From: Chersky-299 sp963749535
GTDB taxonomy: Bacteria; Actinomycetota; Thermoleophilia; RBG-16-64-13
Length of the DNA stretch: 64,000 nt
Reading direction: 5' to 3'
NCBI GenBank assembly: GCA_963749535.1
Contig: CAVVNF010000026.1
Span: 163,043 to 227,042 of the forward strand
The notes beneath the pieces were generated by a model. It saw nothing but the letters and a program-made list of their open reading frames with translations. It did no database searches and was not told the DNA's origin. Below are positions 9,999 through 20,685 of the stretch, in pieces; the first letter of the stretch is position 1; each line of letters opens with the position of its first letter. A program made the translations under genes and the position numbers.

Positions 9999-11173
9999 CA
10001 GGCCTCCTCTGGCACGGCGGAGCCGGGAGTGGGCCGAGCGGTATCGGCGGCAGAAGAGCTAGGTGGGGTAGCGGCCCGGATCCGGCGCAGATAACGCTGC
10101 CTAGCTCCTTCCATCAGCACGACGAACAGCACGAGGGCTCCCTGGAGAACGCCAGATAGCGAGGAATCCAGCTTCAAGACTATCGGCAACTGGATGCTCC
10201 CGATGTTGAGCGCGGCAAAGAAGAGTGCCACGGGTGCCACCCAGGTGGCGCGATACCGGATCAACATGCCTATCATCAGACCAAGGAACCCATAGCCGCT
10301 CGAGATGGACGGGATAAGCCGGTGATACACGCTCGTCACCTGCACCGCCCCCGCGAGACCGGCGAGGCCGCCACACCAGAGGAATGCCAGCATCCCGTAT
10401 TGCCACGTGGGCACGCCAAGAAGGAAGGACGCCCGACCGTTGAGCCCGACGGCCTTGAGCCTGAGTCCGAAGTAGGTGCGGTCCAGGAGGATGTACACGA
10501 CGAGAACGGCGAGCAACCCCAACCCGAGTGACCAGGGGCTGAGCCGCAACCCAGCTATGGTCGGAAGCGAGAACTTGTCTGGGAAAGGCTGCGTTCCGCT
10601 CATGGAGCCGATGCCCGGCCGCTTCCACGGCCCGAAGATGAGCCACAAGGTGAGCGCCGTGGCCACGAAGTTCAACCCCAACCCGCCGAAGATCTCGTTG
10701 ACCCCGCCAAACGTCTTCAGAGCCCCGGCCAATGCCGCCCAGAGCGCGCCGCCGATTACCCCGGCCACCATCGCGACGACGATTACCAAGGCGGGGGAGA
10801 GCGACGTATTCATGAGAAGGCGCAACACCCAGGTGGTTAGGATCGCGCCGAGAACGATCTGACCCTCCACTCCGATGTTCCAGAGGCCGGCGGCGAATGT
10901 GACCAGGACCCCTGCTGCCGCCAGCAGGAGCGGGACCCAGGCCACAAGGACGTCGGAGAAGTTCGCCACGGAGCCGACCGCGCCTAAGAAGATCTCTTTG
11001 TACGCTTCGAAGGGTGGGGCGCCGGCTACCAGCAATATGATCGAGGTGAGCAGAAAGGCCCCCGCAAGGGCGCCGATCTGGAGCCCCAGGTTTATCCACT
11101 TCTGGCGACCGGCGCTGCGCTGTCTTGGGGCTGCGCCAGTGGCCGGGAGGGTGACGCGGTCGTCAGACACCAC
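9998..11173 (-). CDS. BMP-type ABC importer, inner-membrane permease 1
   Basis: 391-residue permease of the NupP/YufP family. After a ~30-residue basic cytoplasmic N-terminus come many membrane segments and the conserved loop RTYFGLRLKAVGLNGRAS, with the glycine-rich GLWNIGVEGQIVLGA near residue 100. The GTG at 11173 overlaps the end of the ATPase gene by 11 bases, showing coupling. The C-terminal ~30 residues are hydrophilic and low complexity. Confidence 0.82.
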   Translation of the reverse strand: MVSDDRVTLPATGAAPRQRSAGRQKWINLGLQIGALAGAFLLTSIILLVAGAPPFEAYKEIFLGAVGSVANFSDVLVAWVPLLLAAAGVLVTFAAGLWNIGVEGQIVLGAILTTWVLRLLMNTSLSPALVIVVAMVAGVIGGALWAALAGALKTFGGVNEIFGGLGLNFVATALTLWLIFGPWKRPGIGSMSGTQPFPDKFSLPTIAGLRLSPWSLGLGLLAVLVVYILLDRTYFGLRLKAVGLNGRASFLLGVPTWQYGMLAFLWCGGLAGLAGAVQVTSVYHRLIPSISSGYGFLGLMIGMLIRYRATWVAPVALFFAALNIGSIQLPIVLKLDSSLSGVLQGALVLFVVLMEGARQRYLRRIRAATPPSSSAADTARPTPGSAVPEEA

Positions 11174-12626
11174 GTCCCCCGATCAATTGTCCGAGTTCAT
11201 CGACACTGGTCGTAGCGGCGTCGAGCGGAGCGGAGACCCGGCCCGAGAAGAAGACCAGGATTCGGTCGCTGTAGCGGAGTAACTCGTCGAGGTCGCTCGA
11301 GGTGAAAAGGATCGCTCCGCCCCCGATACAGCGCTCTTTCAGCTTGCCCCACAGGTATATGACGGACTCGATGTCAAGGCCGCGAGTGGGGTGCTCCAAT
11401 AGGAGCAGTTTGGCCCTTTCTCTGACCAAGGCCAACAGCGCCCGCTGCTGGTTGCCTCCCGACAGAGACTCCACGCGGTTCCCAGGCGTCCCTCGGATGT
11501 TGAACTCGGCGATGCGTTTCTCCGCCAGCCGCCGGCCCTTCTCCCTATCGATGAACATCCCGCCCTCTTTGTTTGTAAGAAGGAAATGCTCGGTAAGGGT
11601 CAGACCCGGAATAAGGCCCTCCTCCAGCCGCGACGCGGGAACGTAGGCTACGCCCCGCTTCTTGAAATAGCGGTAGGGCTTGCCGGTGAGATCAGCGTCC
11701 CTGAACGTGATGCGGCCTTCCACCGTGGGAACAAGCCCAGCGCATGCTCGTAGCAGCAGGCTTTGGCCACTTCCTTCCATGCCTGCCAACCCGATGGTCT
11801 CGCCCGCGCGAACGGCAAAGTCCAGGCCGTTTAGCCGCAGACGACCGCGCTCCACCCCGACCGAAGACAGCTCTAGAACGGGCGCCCCCGGTGCACACGG
11901 CATGCGTTCCCCCGGGGAGACTTGCCGGGAGAACATCATGGTGACGAGCTGGTCGACGTCGAAGGGGGGCAGCGCTTCGCCGACCAGGCGCCCCTGACGC
12001 AGCACGGCCACCCGCGTGCACAGCTCCTGCACCTCCTCCAGTTTGTGAGAGACGAAGATGACGGTCTTGCCTTGTTCCGCGAGACGGTGGAGCGTGCTGA
12101 ACAACACGGCGCGCTGCGCGGCGCTGATGCCTGTCGTGGGTTCGTCAAGTATGAGGACCCGTGCGCCTAGCCACAAGAGTCTCAGTAGTTCGAGTTGTTG
12201 GCGTTCCCCGACTGTGAGGGAACCGACCTCGGCCCTCAGGTCGATGACGAGGCCGAGTGATCTCGCCACCTCAGTGATGGCGGCGGCAGCCTCGCGCCGT
12301 CGGGGGACGAGTCCGCCCGGCGCCCCGATAAGCAGGTTGTCCACGACGCTCATCGGGGGGAAGTCCAACGGGTCCTGGTGCAACATGCCAACGCCGTGCT
12401 TTATCGCATCCGCGGGAGAGCGCATCGCTGCGAGCTCGCCGTCCAGGAAGATCTCGCCGCGGTCGGCCGGCTGGAAGCCGGACACGATCTTCATGAGCGT
12501 GCTCTTGCCGGCGCCGTTCTCGCCTAAGATCCCTTGGATCGACCCGGCAGGGACCGTGAGGGTGATGCCATCATTAGCCCTGACGGGTCCGAAGTACTTG
12601 CGGATGTCTTTGAGACGGACTTCCAT
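11163..12626 (-). CDS. BMP-type ABC importer, double-domain ATPase
   Basis: 487 residues with two ABC cassettes in one chain, as in YufO/NupO and sugar-type RbsA. Cassette 1 has Walker A GENGAGKST, signature LTVGERQQLELL and Walker B VLILDEPT. Cassette 2 has a degenerate Walker A (GMEGSGQS), signature SLSGGNQQRALLA and LLLLEHPTRGLD. It powers import by the two downstream permeases. A hairpin separates it from the binding-protein gene. Confidence 0.88.
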   Translation of the reverse strand: MEVRLKDIRKYFGPVRANDGITLTVPAGSIQGILGENGAGKSTLMKIVSGFQPADRGEIFLDGELAAMRSPADAIKHGVGMLHQDPLDFPPMSVVDNLLIGAPGGLVPRRREAAAAITEVARSLGLVIDLRAEVGSLTVGERQQLELLRLLWLGARVLILDEPTTGISAAQRAVLFSTLHRLAEQGKTVIFVSHKLEEVQELCTRVAVLRQGRLVGEALPPFDVDQLVTMMFSRQVSPGERMPCAPGAPVLELSSVGVERGRLRLNGLDFAVRAGETIGLAGMEGSGQSLLLRACAGLVPTVEGRITFRDADLTGKPYRYFKKRGVAYVPASRLEEGLIPGLTLTEHFLLTNKEGGMFIDREKGRRLAEKRIAEFNIRGTPGNRVESLSGGNQQRALLALVRERAKLLLLEHPTRGLDIESVIYLWGKLKERCIGGGAILFTSSDLDELLRYSDRILVFFSGRVSAPLDAATTSVDELGQLIGGRGV

Positions 12627-12641
12627 GCTTTCAACAAATCA

Positions 12642-12672
12642 GAAAGGGGAGACCGGTCCGGTCTCCCCTTTC
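12642..12672 (-). terminator. Intra-operon hairpin after the binding-protein gene
   Basis: Perfect 13-bp stem (12642-12654 with 12660-12672, 5-nt loop) between the lipoprotein gene and the ATPase gene, both on the minus strand. Partial terminators here commonly give excess binding protein over the membrane components. Confidence 0.6.
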
Positions 12673-12706
12673 TTGGACCCTTCCTTTGTCAGCCGCGGAT
12701 GAGAAC

Positions 12707-14023
12707 CTATTTGGAAACGCTCTGGCCTTCCATGCCCTGTAAGAGCTGGGGTAGGTACCAGATCTGAAGGTCGGTCGCTGCTTCCCCATCCTTCAAATAC
12801 ACGGTGCCGTCCTGAAGATTCAGCGGGCCTTTCCAGAGGTTCAGACCGCCTGCGAGCGCCTTCACGAAGTCATCCACTCCTGCGGAGGCGTCGGCAGACA
12901 GTGCTTTGCCCTTGGCGAAGCCGACGGCGGAAGTATCCGGGTTGTTGATGTCGGTCCAATCTGGGCCGTTCCATTCGAAGAAGCTGGTCCATTTTCCGTC
13001 ACGGGCGTCGGTGATAGCCTTCAGATAGGCCGGACCCCAGTTGAAGTAAGGGACGCCAAGCGCAACGTTCGGAGCTTCGTCGATCGCGCCGGCGAAGTCA
13101 TACGGGATCGCGTAGACCGGCTTGGCCGCGGTTGAGAGTTTGCCCGCTTCGACCAGTGCTTCGGTGGTATCGATGCCTGAGACCACCACGTCGTAGCCCT
13201 GGTTGTAGAAGTTGTCTGCCACCTGCGTCGGGTCTGAGGTGACGCCCGGGATGTTGAACCAGTAGCCGATCCAGTTGACGGTGAACTTCAGCTGCGCCGG
13301 GTCTTTGTGGAGCACCTGGGTCCATTCATATTTCGCACCCAGATAGACCGAGGAAGCCAGGCGACGGGTCTCGTCATTGATCAGCGGACCAAGGTACGCG
13401 ATCTTCCCGGTCTTGGTGGTGAGGGCGGCTGCTGCCCCGGCGATCTCCTTGCCGTACTCCATCCTGCCCATGATATTGCTCAGGCTGGGCAGGTTCTGGT
13501 AGTCCTTGCCTTCTTTCCAAGCGGTGTCGCCGGAGGTGAAGATCGCAGGGATGTCAGGGTGCGCTTTTGCGAACGCGATGGCGCCGTCTTTCATGTCGTC
13601 GGAGCTGAAGATGACCATCTTCGCGCCTTTGGCGACTAGGTCTTCAGCCAGTTGGTCGGGGGTGGTACCCGGCCGGTCGGACGAGTTGACTTTGTCGACG
13701 TAGATCATCTTCGCGCCGGGAAGCTTGGACTCGACGTATTTCCCCGCGTCGTAGTTCGCTTCGCTCCAGCCGTGGTCGTTGTACGGGCCGACCAGGAGCA
13801 TGCCGAAGGTGTATTCCTGAGCGGCGGCTTGGGTAGTCCCGGTAGTGCTTGCGGTAGTACTAGGCTCTGAAGCCGAGGTCGGGGTCGTGCTGGAAGGAGC
13901 TGCGGCAGTCGTGGTGGTGGTCGTCGCGGACGAGCCGCAGGCGCAGGCCAGCAGGCTGACGGCAACGAGCAGGAGCACGACTACGCTGCATATGAGGACG
14001 CGGCGTGGCTTGAATGCGGACAT
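12707..14023 (-). CDS. BMP-family substrate-binding lipoprotein
   Basis: Extracytoplasmic binding protein of the Bmp/Med family (purine-nucleoside binding in BmpA/PnrA). From the ATG at 14023 (GAGGTG upstream) a basic start (MSAFKPRR) is followed by a hydrophobic core and lipobox-like cysteines (LLACACGSS). A ~45-residue Thr/Ser/Ala-rich linker comes next, then the ligand domain (GMLLVGPYNDHGWSEANYD, INDETRRLASSVYLGAK). The linker resembles those of Gram-positive surface lipoproteins. First gene of the ABC operon. Confidence 0.85.
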   Translation of the reverse strand: MSAFKPRRVLICSVVVLLLVAVSLLACACGSSATTTTTTAAAPSSTTPTSASEPSTTASTTGTTQAAAQEYTFGMLLVGPYNDHGWSEANYDAGKYVESKLPGAKMIYVDKVNSSDRPGTTPDQLAEDLVAKGAKMVIFSSDDMKDGAIAFAKAHPDIPAIFTSGDTAWKEGKDYQNLPSLSNIMGRMEYGKEIAGAAAALTTKTGKIAYLGPLINDETRRLASSVYLGAKYEWTQVLHKDPAQLKFTVNWIGYWFNIPGVTSDPTQVADNFYNQGYDVVVSGIDTTEALVEAGKLSTAAKPVYAIPYDFAGAIDEAPNVALGVPYFNWGPAYLKAITDARDGKWTSFFEWNGPDWTDINNPDTSAVGFAKGKALSADASAGVDDFVKALAGGLNLWKGPLNLQDGTVYLKDGEAATDLQIWYLPQLLQGMEGQSVSK

Positions 14024-14312
14024 TGGGGAGAGCACCTCACACTTCGTGTTCAGACTTGCGGTAACGGGCAAGCATGCGGAAAACCGCGGACTCTAGTGGC
14101 TCCCGACCTCCTTTCGCTCCCTACCTCATCACAAGCCAAAGCCCTGGGACTCTGACGGTGGACGCACCCCATTCTAAACACTAAGGGCCGTCGTGTACCA
14201 GCGCCCGGGAGGGCGTCCGTGACTCGAAGCGCGTTTCGAAGATGAAGTCTTGCGTGGAGAGCCGGCTGCGGGGTCCCTATGTTGCAGCGCGACCCGGCGT
14301 CCTTCCGTCGAG

Positions 14313-15926
14313 TCAGAAGTCGATTATCTTGATCTCGTAGATCTCATCGAACTCGAGGCAGCGGTCGATCGCGCTCTGCGGGACGTCGTTGTCCACATTG
14401 AGGATCATGATGGCGTCTCTGGAGCCGTCGATGGCGCCGTCGGACGTGACCATCTTGGAGATGTTGACGCTGTATTCGCCCATGGTCGAACCGACCCGGC
14501 CGATGACCCCGGGGACGTTGTGGTGCGGTATATATGCGAGCCTGCCCTCAGGGACGAACATGATCTTGTATGGGCCGATCTGGACGATCCGAGCGTGCTT
14601 GCGCTCGAGAACCGTACCGGCGATAACGAACTCCCGTCCGTCCCCTTCGGTGACGATCATGCTGATGAGGTTGCGGTAGTCACCGCTCTCCAGGGAGATG
14701 GTCTCCTTGACCTCTATGCCGATCTGCTCGGCGAGGAAGTTGGCGTTCACGAAGTTGACGTTGCCGGGGACCATGCTACCCTCGAGGATGCCTTTGAGGG
14801 CCACTACAGAGAGGATCTTGGCGTCCGCGGGCTCGTCGATCTCCTTGCCTGCAAAGACCACTTCCAGCTTCTTCACGCTCTCGCGCCGGATCTGACTGTA
14901 CAGACTGCCCATGCGCTCCGTGAGGTGGATGAACGCCTGCAGCTTGAGAAAGGATTCCTCACTGAGAGTCGGGATATTGACCGCGTTCTTCACGATCTCC
15001 CCCTTCAGCCCGGCAATCACCTCTGCGACCACCTCTTCACCTACCCGCACCGAGGCCTCGAAGGTCGAGGCTCCGAGGTGTGGAGTGCCCACCACGGTGT
15101 CGAACTCGTAGAGGGGGTGCGATTCCTGGGGCTCGTGGAGCCACGTGTCCACGCCCAGGGAAGCGATGTGTCCGGACTTGAGCCCGCGGTACAGCGCCTC
15201 CTCGTTGAAGAGACCGCCCCGCGCGCAATTGACCAACCTCACTCCCTGTTTCATCATCGCGATCTGCGCGTCGCCTACTATGTTGATGGTCTCTTTGTTG
15301 CGCGGCGCGTGGATGGTGATGAAGTCCGCCTCGCGGAGTAGCTCTTCGAGAGAGCTCTTCTTCTCCACGCTCAGATTGGCGAAGCGCGAGTCGGGGATGT
15401 ACGGGTCGTACGCGATCACCCGCATCGCGAAGCCCCGCGCCCGCTGGGACACCAGTCCGCCGATCCGGCCCAGCCCGATGATGCCCAGTGTCTTCGCATA
15501 CAGCTCGCTTCCCTCAAACTGTTTGCGGCCCCACCGGCCGCTCTTGATGAAGCGGTCGGCCCAGGGGATGTTGCGGCTGCTCGCCAGCAGATGGCCCATG
15601 GTGATCTCTGCCGCTGAGACGATGTTGCTCTCCGGTGTGTTGCAGACGATGACGCCTTTCTCGGTGGCGCAGGGCACCGAGATGTTGTCCAGGCCCGATC
15701 CCGCGCGACCAACGATCCGCAGCTTCACAGCAACGTCGAGGAGTTCCTTGTCGATGAGGGTCTCGCTCCGCACGATGATGCCGTCGTACTCGGGGATGAT
15801 GGCAAGGAGCTCTTCCCGGGGCAGGCGATACTTGACATCCACCTGGCAGGCCGCCGATAACATGCCGATAGCGTGCTCGTCGAGCAGTTCGGCCACCAGC
15901 ACCCTAGCGTCTCTCAGGTCGCCCAA
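14313..15926 (-). CDS. serA: D-3-phosphoglycerate dehydrogenase
   Basis: About 530 residues, the long actinobacterial/Bacillus type. It has a catalytic plus NAD domain (RAGSGLDNISVPCATEKG, IIGLGRIGGLVSQRA, NCARGGLFNEEAL, HLGASTFEA), then an intervening domain and a C-terminal ACT domain (NVPGVIGRVGSTMGEYSVNISKM split by normal residues). It oxidises 3-phosphoglycerate to start serine synthesis; the ACT domain suggests serine feedback. The start is uncertain: TTG at 15926 or a GTG about 20 bases further in. Single gene, no obvious partner. The 289 bases between it and the lipoprotein gene hold no recognisable feature. Confidence 0.9.
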   Translation of the reverse strand: MGDLRDARVLVAELLDEHAIGMLSAACQVDVKYRLPREELLAIIPEYDGIIVRSETLIDKELLDVAVKLRIVGRAGSGLDNISVPCATEKGVIVCNTPESNIVSAAEITMGHLLASSRNIPWADRFIKSGRWGRKQFEGSELYAKTLGIIGLGRIGGLVSQRARGFAMRVIAYDPYIPDSRFANLSVEKKSSLEELLREADFITIHAPRNKETINIVGDAQIAMMKQGVRLVNCARGGLFNEEALYRGLKSGHIASLGVDTWLHEPQESHPLYEFDTVVGTPHLGASTFEASVRVGEEVVAEVIAGLKGEIVKNAVNIPTLSEESFLKLQAFIHLTERMGSLYSQIRRESVKKLEVVFAGKEIDEPADAKILSVVALKGILEGSMVPGNVNFVNANFLAEQIGIEVKETISLESGDYRNLISMIVTEGDGREFVIAGTVLERKHARIVQIGPYKIMFVPEGRLAYIPHHNVPGVIGRVGSTMGEYSVNISKMVTSDGAIDGSRDAIMILNVDNDVPQSAIDRCLEFDEIYEIKIIDF

Positions 15927-16155
15927 AACGTCCTCCGTGTGTTGGCCCGCGGCTATCCGGACCCACCGGCCCGGGACGGAATCATCGGTACGCGCGCCGG
16001 AGCTGGAAGCGGGCGAACGGCTGGACGCGCGCGGTTAACTAGGCTAGCACACCGGCCGCATCCCATTCCATTCGCCCATCGTCGCGGGCGCCCTTCGGGC
16101 CGGATGGGTCTTCGGGCCGGCTCAGTGTTTGGGCCGGGTCATTAGGAAGAAACGA

Positions 16156-16177
16156 GCGGCGGGCTCGCGCCCGCCGC
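16156..16177 (-). terminator. Intrinsic terminator of the glutaredoxin/FTR pair
   Basis: 9-bp GC-only stem (16156-16164 with 16169-16177, 4-nt loop). Read on the minus strand it is followed by a T-rich stretch, directly downstream of the FTR-like gene. Confidence 0.65.
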
Positions 16178-16216
16178 CGGAAGACACGCCTGCCCGATCG
16201 ACGCGGAACCGGTCCG

Positions 16217-16549
16217 TCAGTAGGAAATCTTGTCCAGGGGCCGCCGCTCCGGCACCGCGGCGTGTGGGATCTTCCCTTCGTTCCAGTCCTTCGAGACGTA
16301 AAGCTGGCAGTAGCAGCTTCCGTACTCCGCCACATCCGGCTCCCGGTAGTCGCACGGGCAGGTTATGTCTCTGTCCGCCTCGCGATCGCCGGACGCGAGC
16401 CGGCACGGGCAGCACATGTAGCCGTATCGCTCCTTGTTTCGAAGCAGCCCGGCCAGGAGGTCCATCACCATCGCGTGGTCGTTGCTGAAGAAGTAGCCTT
16501 TGCGCTCGTTGACCGGTTCAAGCCGCTCGTATAGTTCTTGAGCGTCCAT
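16217..16549 (-). CDS. Ferredoxin:thioredoxin reductase catalytic-subunit-like protein
   Basis: 110 residues. The motif series CCPCR, CPCDYRE and SCYCQLYV matches the CPC-CPC-CxC arrangement that binds the [4Fe-4S] cluster and redox disulfide of FTR-beta. The protein reduces a thioredoxin or glutaredoxin partner with ferredoxin electrons. The start ATG overlaps the stop of the glutaredoxin-like gene (TGATG), a strong hint that the two act together. No FTR-alpha subunit is seen, as in other non-photosynthetic FTR-like systems. Confidence 0.82.
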   Translation of the reverse strand: MDAQELYERLEPVNERKGYFFSNDHAMVMDLLAGLLRNKERYGYMCCPCRLASGDREADRDITCPCDYREPDVAEYGSCYCQLYVSKDWNEGKIPHAAVPERRPLDKISY

Positions 16550-16803
16550 CACAGACCCAGAGCCTCCAGGATCTCCAGCTCTCGGTAGCCGACGATGACC
16601 TTGTCCCCGATCACGAGGGTGGGAAAGGCACACTGCGGATTGATCTTCCGGACCTCGTCCAAAGTCTTGTTCATCTCATCCTTGGGCAGGAGATCGACAT
16701 CCACAAAGTCGTACTCCACTTTGTTGTCGTCCAAGAGTCTCTTAGTGTTCTTGCAATGGCCGCACGTGCTCAAGGCGTACAGAAAGACCTTCGGTTGCGC
16801 CAT
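16549..16803 (-). CDS. Glutaredoxin-like protein
   Basis: 84 residues from the ATG at 16803, which is preceded by GAGGAGGAG. Thioredoxin fold with active-site STCGHCKNTKRLL near residue 12 and the cis-proline segment CAFPTLVIGD. It is the likely redox partner of the coupled FTR-like protein, exchanging dithiols with ferredoxin electrons rather than NADPH (inference from the overlap). An upstream ATG would add about 19 unconserved residues. Confidence 0.85.
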   Translation of the reverse strand: MAQPKVFLYALSTCGHCKNTKRLLDDNKVEYDFVDVDLLPKDEMNKTLDEVRKINPQCAFPTLVIGDKVIVGYRELEILEALGL

Positions 16804-16944
16804 ATCTGTTACTCCTCCTCTGTCGGTTGGCGGACTGCCGCCATGGCTGGCGGTTGTCACTCTCTAGTTCCAGGGAGACATACCCTTGCCGGTCCAACAT
16901 TATGCCCGCCACTCCATCCACTCCCCGGTATCCGCAAGCGCCAC

Positions 16945-18189
16945 CTATCGCGCGTGCAACAAGCGCCGGCGCAGAAGGTCCATGGCCGCCTCGGCGGACC
17001 GCTGGCGAGTCTCGTCCCGAGTGCCGGGCAGATGCAGGTCCTCCACCACCGTGGTACCGGCCAGTACGCAGCCTACGAACACGAGTCCGACCGGCTTCTC
17101 AGCGGTGCCTCCTCCCGGCCCGGCCACCCCGGTGGTCGAGACGGCACAGTCCGTGCCGAAGAGGGTACAGGCTCCCTCGGCCATGGCTGCAGCCACCTCC
17201 TCGCTCACCGCGCCTTTGGCCGCGAGCAGGGCCTCGTCGACTCCCAAGAGCGCCGTTTTGACTTTGTTGCTGTAGGCCGTGACTCCGCCGACGAAGTAGT
17301 CGCTACTGCCGGATACGTCTGTCAGCCGTTTGGCAACGAGACCGCCTGTGCACGACTCCCCGGCTGCCACCGTCAAGCCCGTCCGCCGTAGCAGATCGCC
17401 GGTCACGGTCGCGAGGTCGTCCTGGTCGCTGCCGTAGACCCGGTCCCCGAGGATCTCTCTCACCTGGGCTTCCGTCCGGTCGAGCAACTCGAGTCCGGCC
17501 GGTGTCGCGACTCCGCGCAGGATGATCGTCAGACCGTCCATGCTCGCCCGTGTCCCGATGTCCATGCCCTCACCGCGCCACTCCAGGCCGGAAAGCATCT
17601 GTGCAGCCCGGGACTCTCCCAGCCCGAAGGTCCGGACCCGCCGCACGACGAACCCCGCCGCCCCTAGTCTGCGCTCGCGAAGCAAGGGTTCGACAGTCCC
17701 GGCCCACATCTCTTTCAGCTCGCGCGGCACCCCCGGAAGAGCCACGACTAGGCTGGTGCCCGCCTCGAGGTAGTAACCCGGCGCCGTGCCCTTCATAGGA
17801 ATGGCGGTCGCCCCGGCGGGCAGAGAAGCCTGCTTGCGATTGTTCTCGCTCCAAACCAAACCACGGTCTCTGAACTTGGTGCGGATGGCGTCCAGAAGGT
17901 CTTGCCGGTGGACCAAGGAGAGGCCAAGGGCCTCCGCGGTCGCCTCGCGGGTAAGGTCGTCGTCCGTGGGGCCCAATCCACCGGAGAGGATCACGACGCT
18001 GGGACGACGCTGGAGACTCGCCTGAATAGCGGCCGTGATGGCGGCCCGATCATCCTCTACACATAGAGCGTGAGTGGTGAAGATGCCGAGATCGAGCAGC
18101 TTCTCACCCAAGTAAGCCTGGTTCGTGTTCACTATGTCGCCGCGGAGCAACTCATCGCCCGTGAAGATCAGTTCCGCGGTGCTTTGCAT
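16945..18189 (-). CDS. cinA: CinA-family protein (nicotinamide-nucleotide amidase / MoCF-like)
   Basis: 414 residues. The N-terminal molybdopterin-binding-like domain contains FTGDELLRGDIVNTN and SGGLGPTDDDLT. The C-terminal PncC-type amidase domain has AAGESCTGGLVAKRLTDVSG and STTGVAGPGGG. PncC deamidates NMN for NAD recycling; the N-terminal domain is a pyrophosphatase in characterised homologues. ATG at 18189 chosen because AAGGAG sits 7 bases upstream. The gene is divergent from hisI. Confidence 0.88.
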   Translation of the reverse strand: MQSTAELIFTGDELLRGDIVNTNQAYLGEKLLDLGIFTTHALCVEDDRAAITAAIQASLQRRPSVVILSGGLGPTDDDLTREATAEALGLSLVHRQDLLDAIRTKFRDRGLVWSENNRKQASLPAGATAIPMKGTAPGYYLEAGTSLVVALPGVPRELKEMWAGTVEPLLRERRLGAAGFVVRRVRTFGLGESRAAQMLSGLEWRGEGMDIGTRASMDGLTIILRGVATPAGLELLDRTEAQVREILGDRVYGSDQDDLATVTGDLLRRTGLTVAAGESCTGGLVAKRLTDVSGSSDYFVGGVTAYSNKVKTALLGVDEALLAAKGAVSEEVAAAMAEGACTLFGTDCAVSTTGVAGPGGGTAEKPVGLVFVGCVLAGTTVVEDLHLPGTRDETRQRSAEAAMDLLRRRLLHAR

Positions 18190-18487
18190 CGATGGCTCCT
18201 TGATCGTGGGTCCTGAAAGCGCGCTGTGGGCGCGGACCGCCCGGCCTTGCTTCACAATGCCGGGAGGTGCGTGTATCATACTCGTCCGATTCCTCCCGCG
18301 GTCTCTGCTCGGCCAGGATGGAGTCGCGCAACGTGATCCGTTTGTGGAGAGACAGCTGATGAGACAGAAAGGTATTCGCAGCAACAGGGCCGACGCCGCG
18401 GCGTCGCGGCCGGACGCATGCGCCACTTCTGTCCTCCATGATCGGCACTTCGCTGCTCTCCGCGGCTGGCAACCCTTGTGGTCCTAG

Positions 18488-18577
18488 CCCCTCGCCGTAT
18501 GCGAGGGGCGCCTCCAGCGGGCCGGAGGCACTTGTTACTCCGGCCGGCCGATACCGCGCCTCAGGCGCGACCTGGAA
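18488..18577 (+). promoter_or_regulatory. Leader with stacked hairpins before the his/trp operon
   Basis: The 413-base gap between cinA and hisI ends in several inverted repeats. One is an 8-bp stem (18488-18495 with 18501-18508). Another is a CCTCC/GGAGG stem around 18511-18528. The 7-bp stem GCCGGAG/CTCCGGC (about 18522-18544) uses some of the same bases as that second stem. A GCGCCT/AGGCGC stem follows near 18556. Mutually exclusive hairpins suggest an attenuator. A string ATACCGCG faintly resembles a T-box core, but the rest of a T-box is not recognisable. The left half of the gap shows nothing clear. Confidence 0.35.
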
Positions 18578-18602
18578 GTTGAGCGATCAAAAAGGGAAAG
18601 CA

Positions 18603-19020
18603 GTGCAAGAGCCAGAGAACATCACGCAAGACACCATCTCGCGGACGGCAGGCCTCGATCGGATCGCCTTTGATCCTAAGGGTCTGGTGCCCTGCATCGT
18701 TCAGGAATGGGACACGGGCGAGGTGCTCATGCTCGCCTACATGAGCGAAGAATCACTCCGCAAGACTTTAGAGACCGGGAAGACCTGGTTCTTCAGCCGA
18801 TCGCGGAACAAGCTCTGGAACAAAGGGGAGACCTCCGGCAATTTCCAGACGATCCGCGAGATCCGCTACGACTGCGACGGCGACACGTTGCTCGCCCTCG
18901 TCGAGCAGAAGGGCCCCGCGTGCCACACCGGCGACCAAGTCCTGCTTCGACGACCGATGGCTCGGCTCACCTGCCGGTGCGCCGCCTGCTTTTCTCGCTC
19001 GCCGAGAAGGGTAGGCGGCC

Positions 19021-19024
<4 letters not shown>
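18603..19024 (+). CDS. hisI: Phosphoribosyl-AMP cyclohydrolase (frame broken near the 3' end)
   Basis: Histidine biosynthesis step 3. The conserved core is intact: NKGETSGNFQ, IRYDCDGDTLLALVEQKG, ACHTGD. Two extra bases, one after the Gln codon near 18940 and one after the Phe codon near 18948, disrupt the Zn-binding end (SCF). Removing both gives 139 residues ending ...AEKGRRP, typical for HisI. GTG start preceded by GGGAAA. First gene of the operon; the trpE ATG overlaps its stop. Confidence 0.85.
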
Positions 19025-20558
<1,534 letters not shown>

Positions 20559-20685
20559 GTCATGGGATGAAGAACAGGCGACCGGACTGACCACGGACTG
20601 AGCCAAGGCAAGAGCTCGAGTCGGCCTGAGCATCGGGCCTCCCTGTGCCCGGCGACCTCCGGGGCTGAGCGACCTGCGCATTCTG

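Noticed and set aside
14250..15341. Long plus-strand open frame opposite serA
   Set aside because: Antisense shadow of a clearly conserved gene. High GC leaves opposite frames open; its translation resembles no family.
18540..18570. T-box riboswitch before hisI
   Set aside because: Only a short ACCGCG string agrees. No specifier stem or full T-box sequence could be found.
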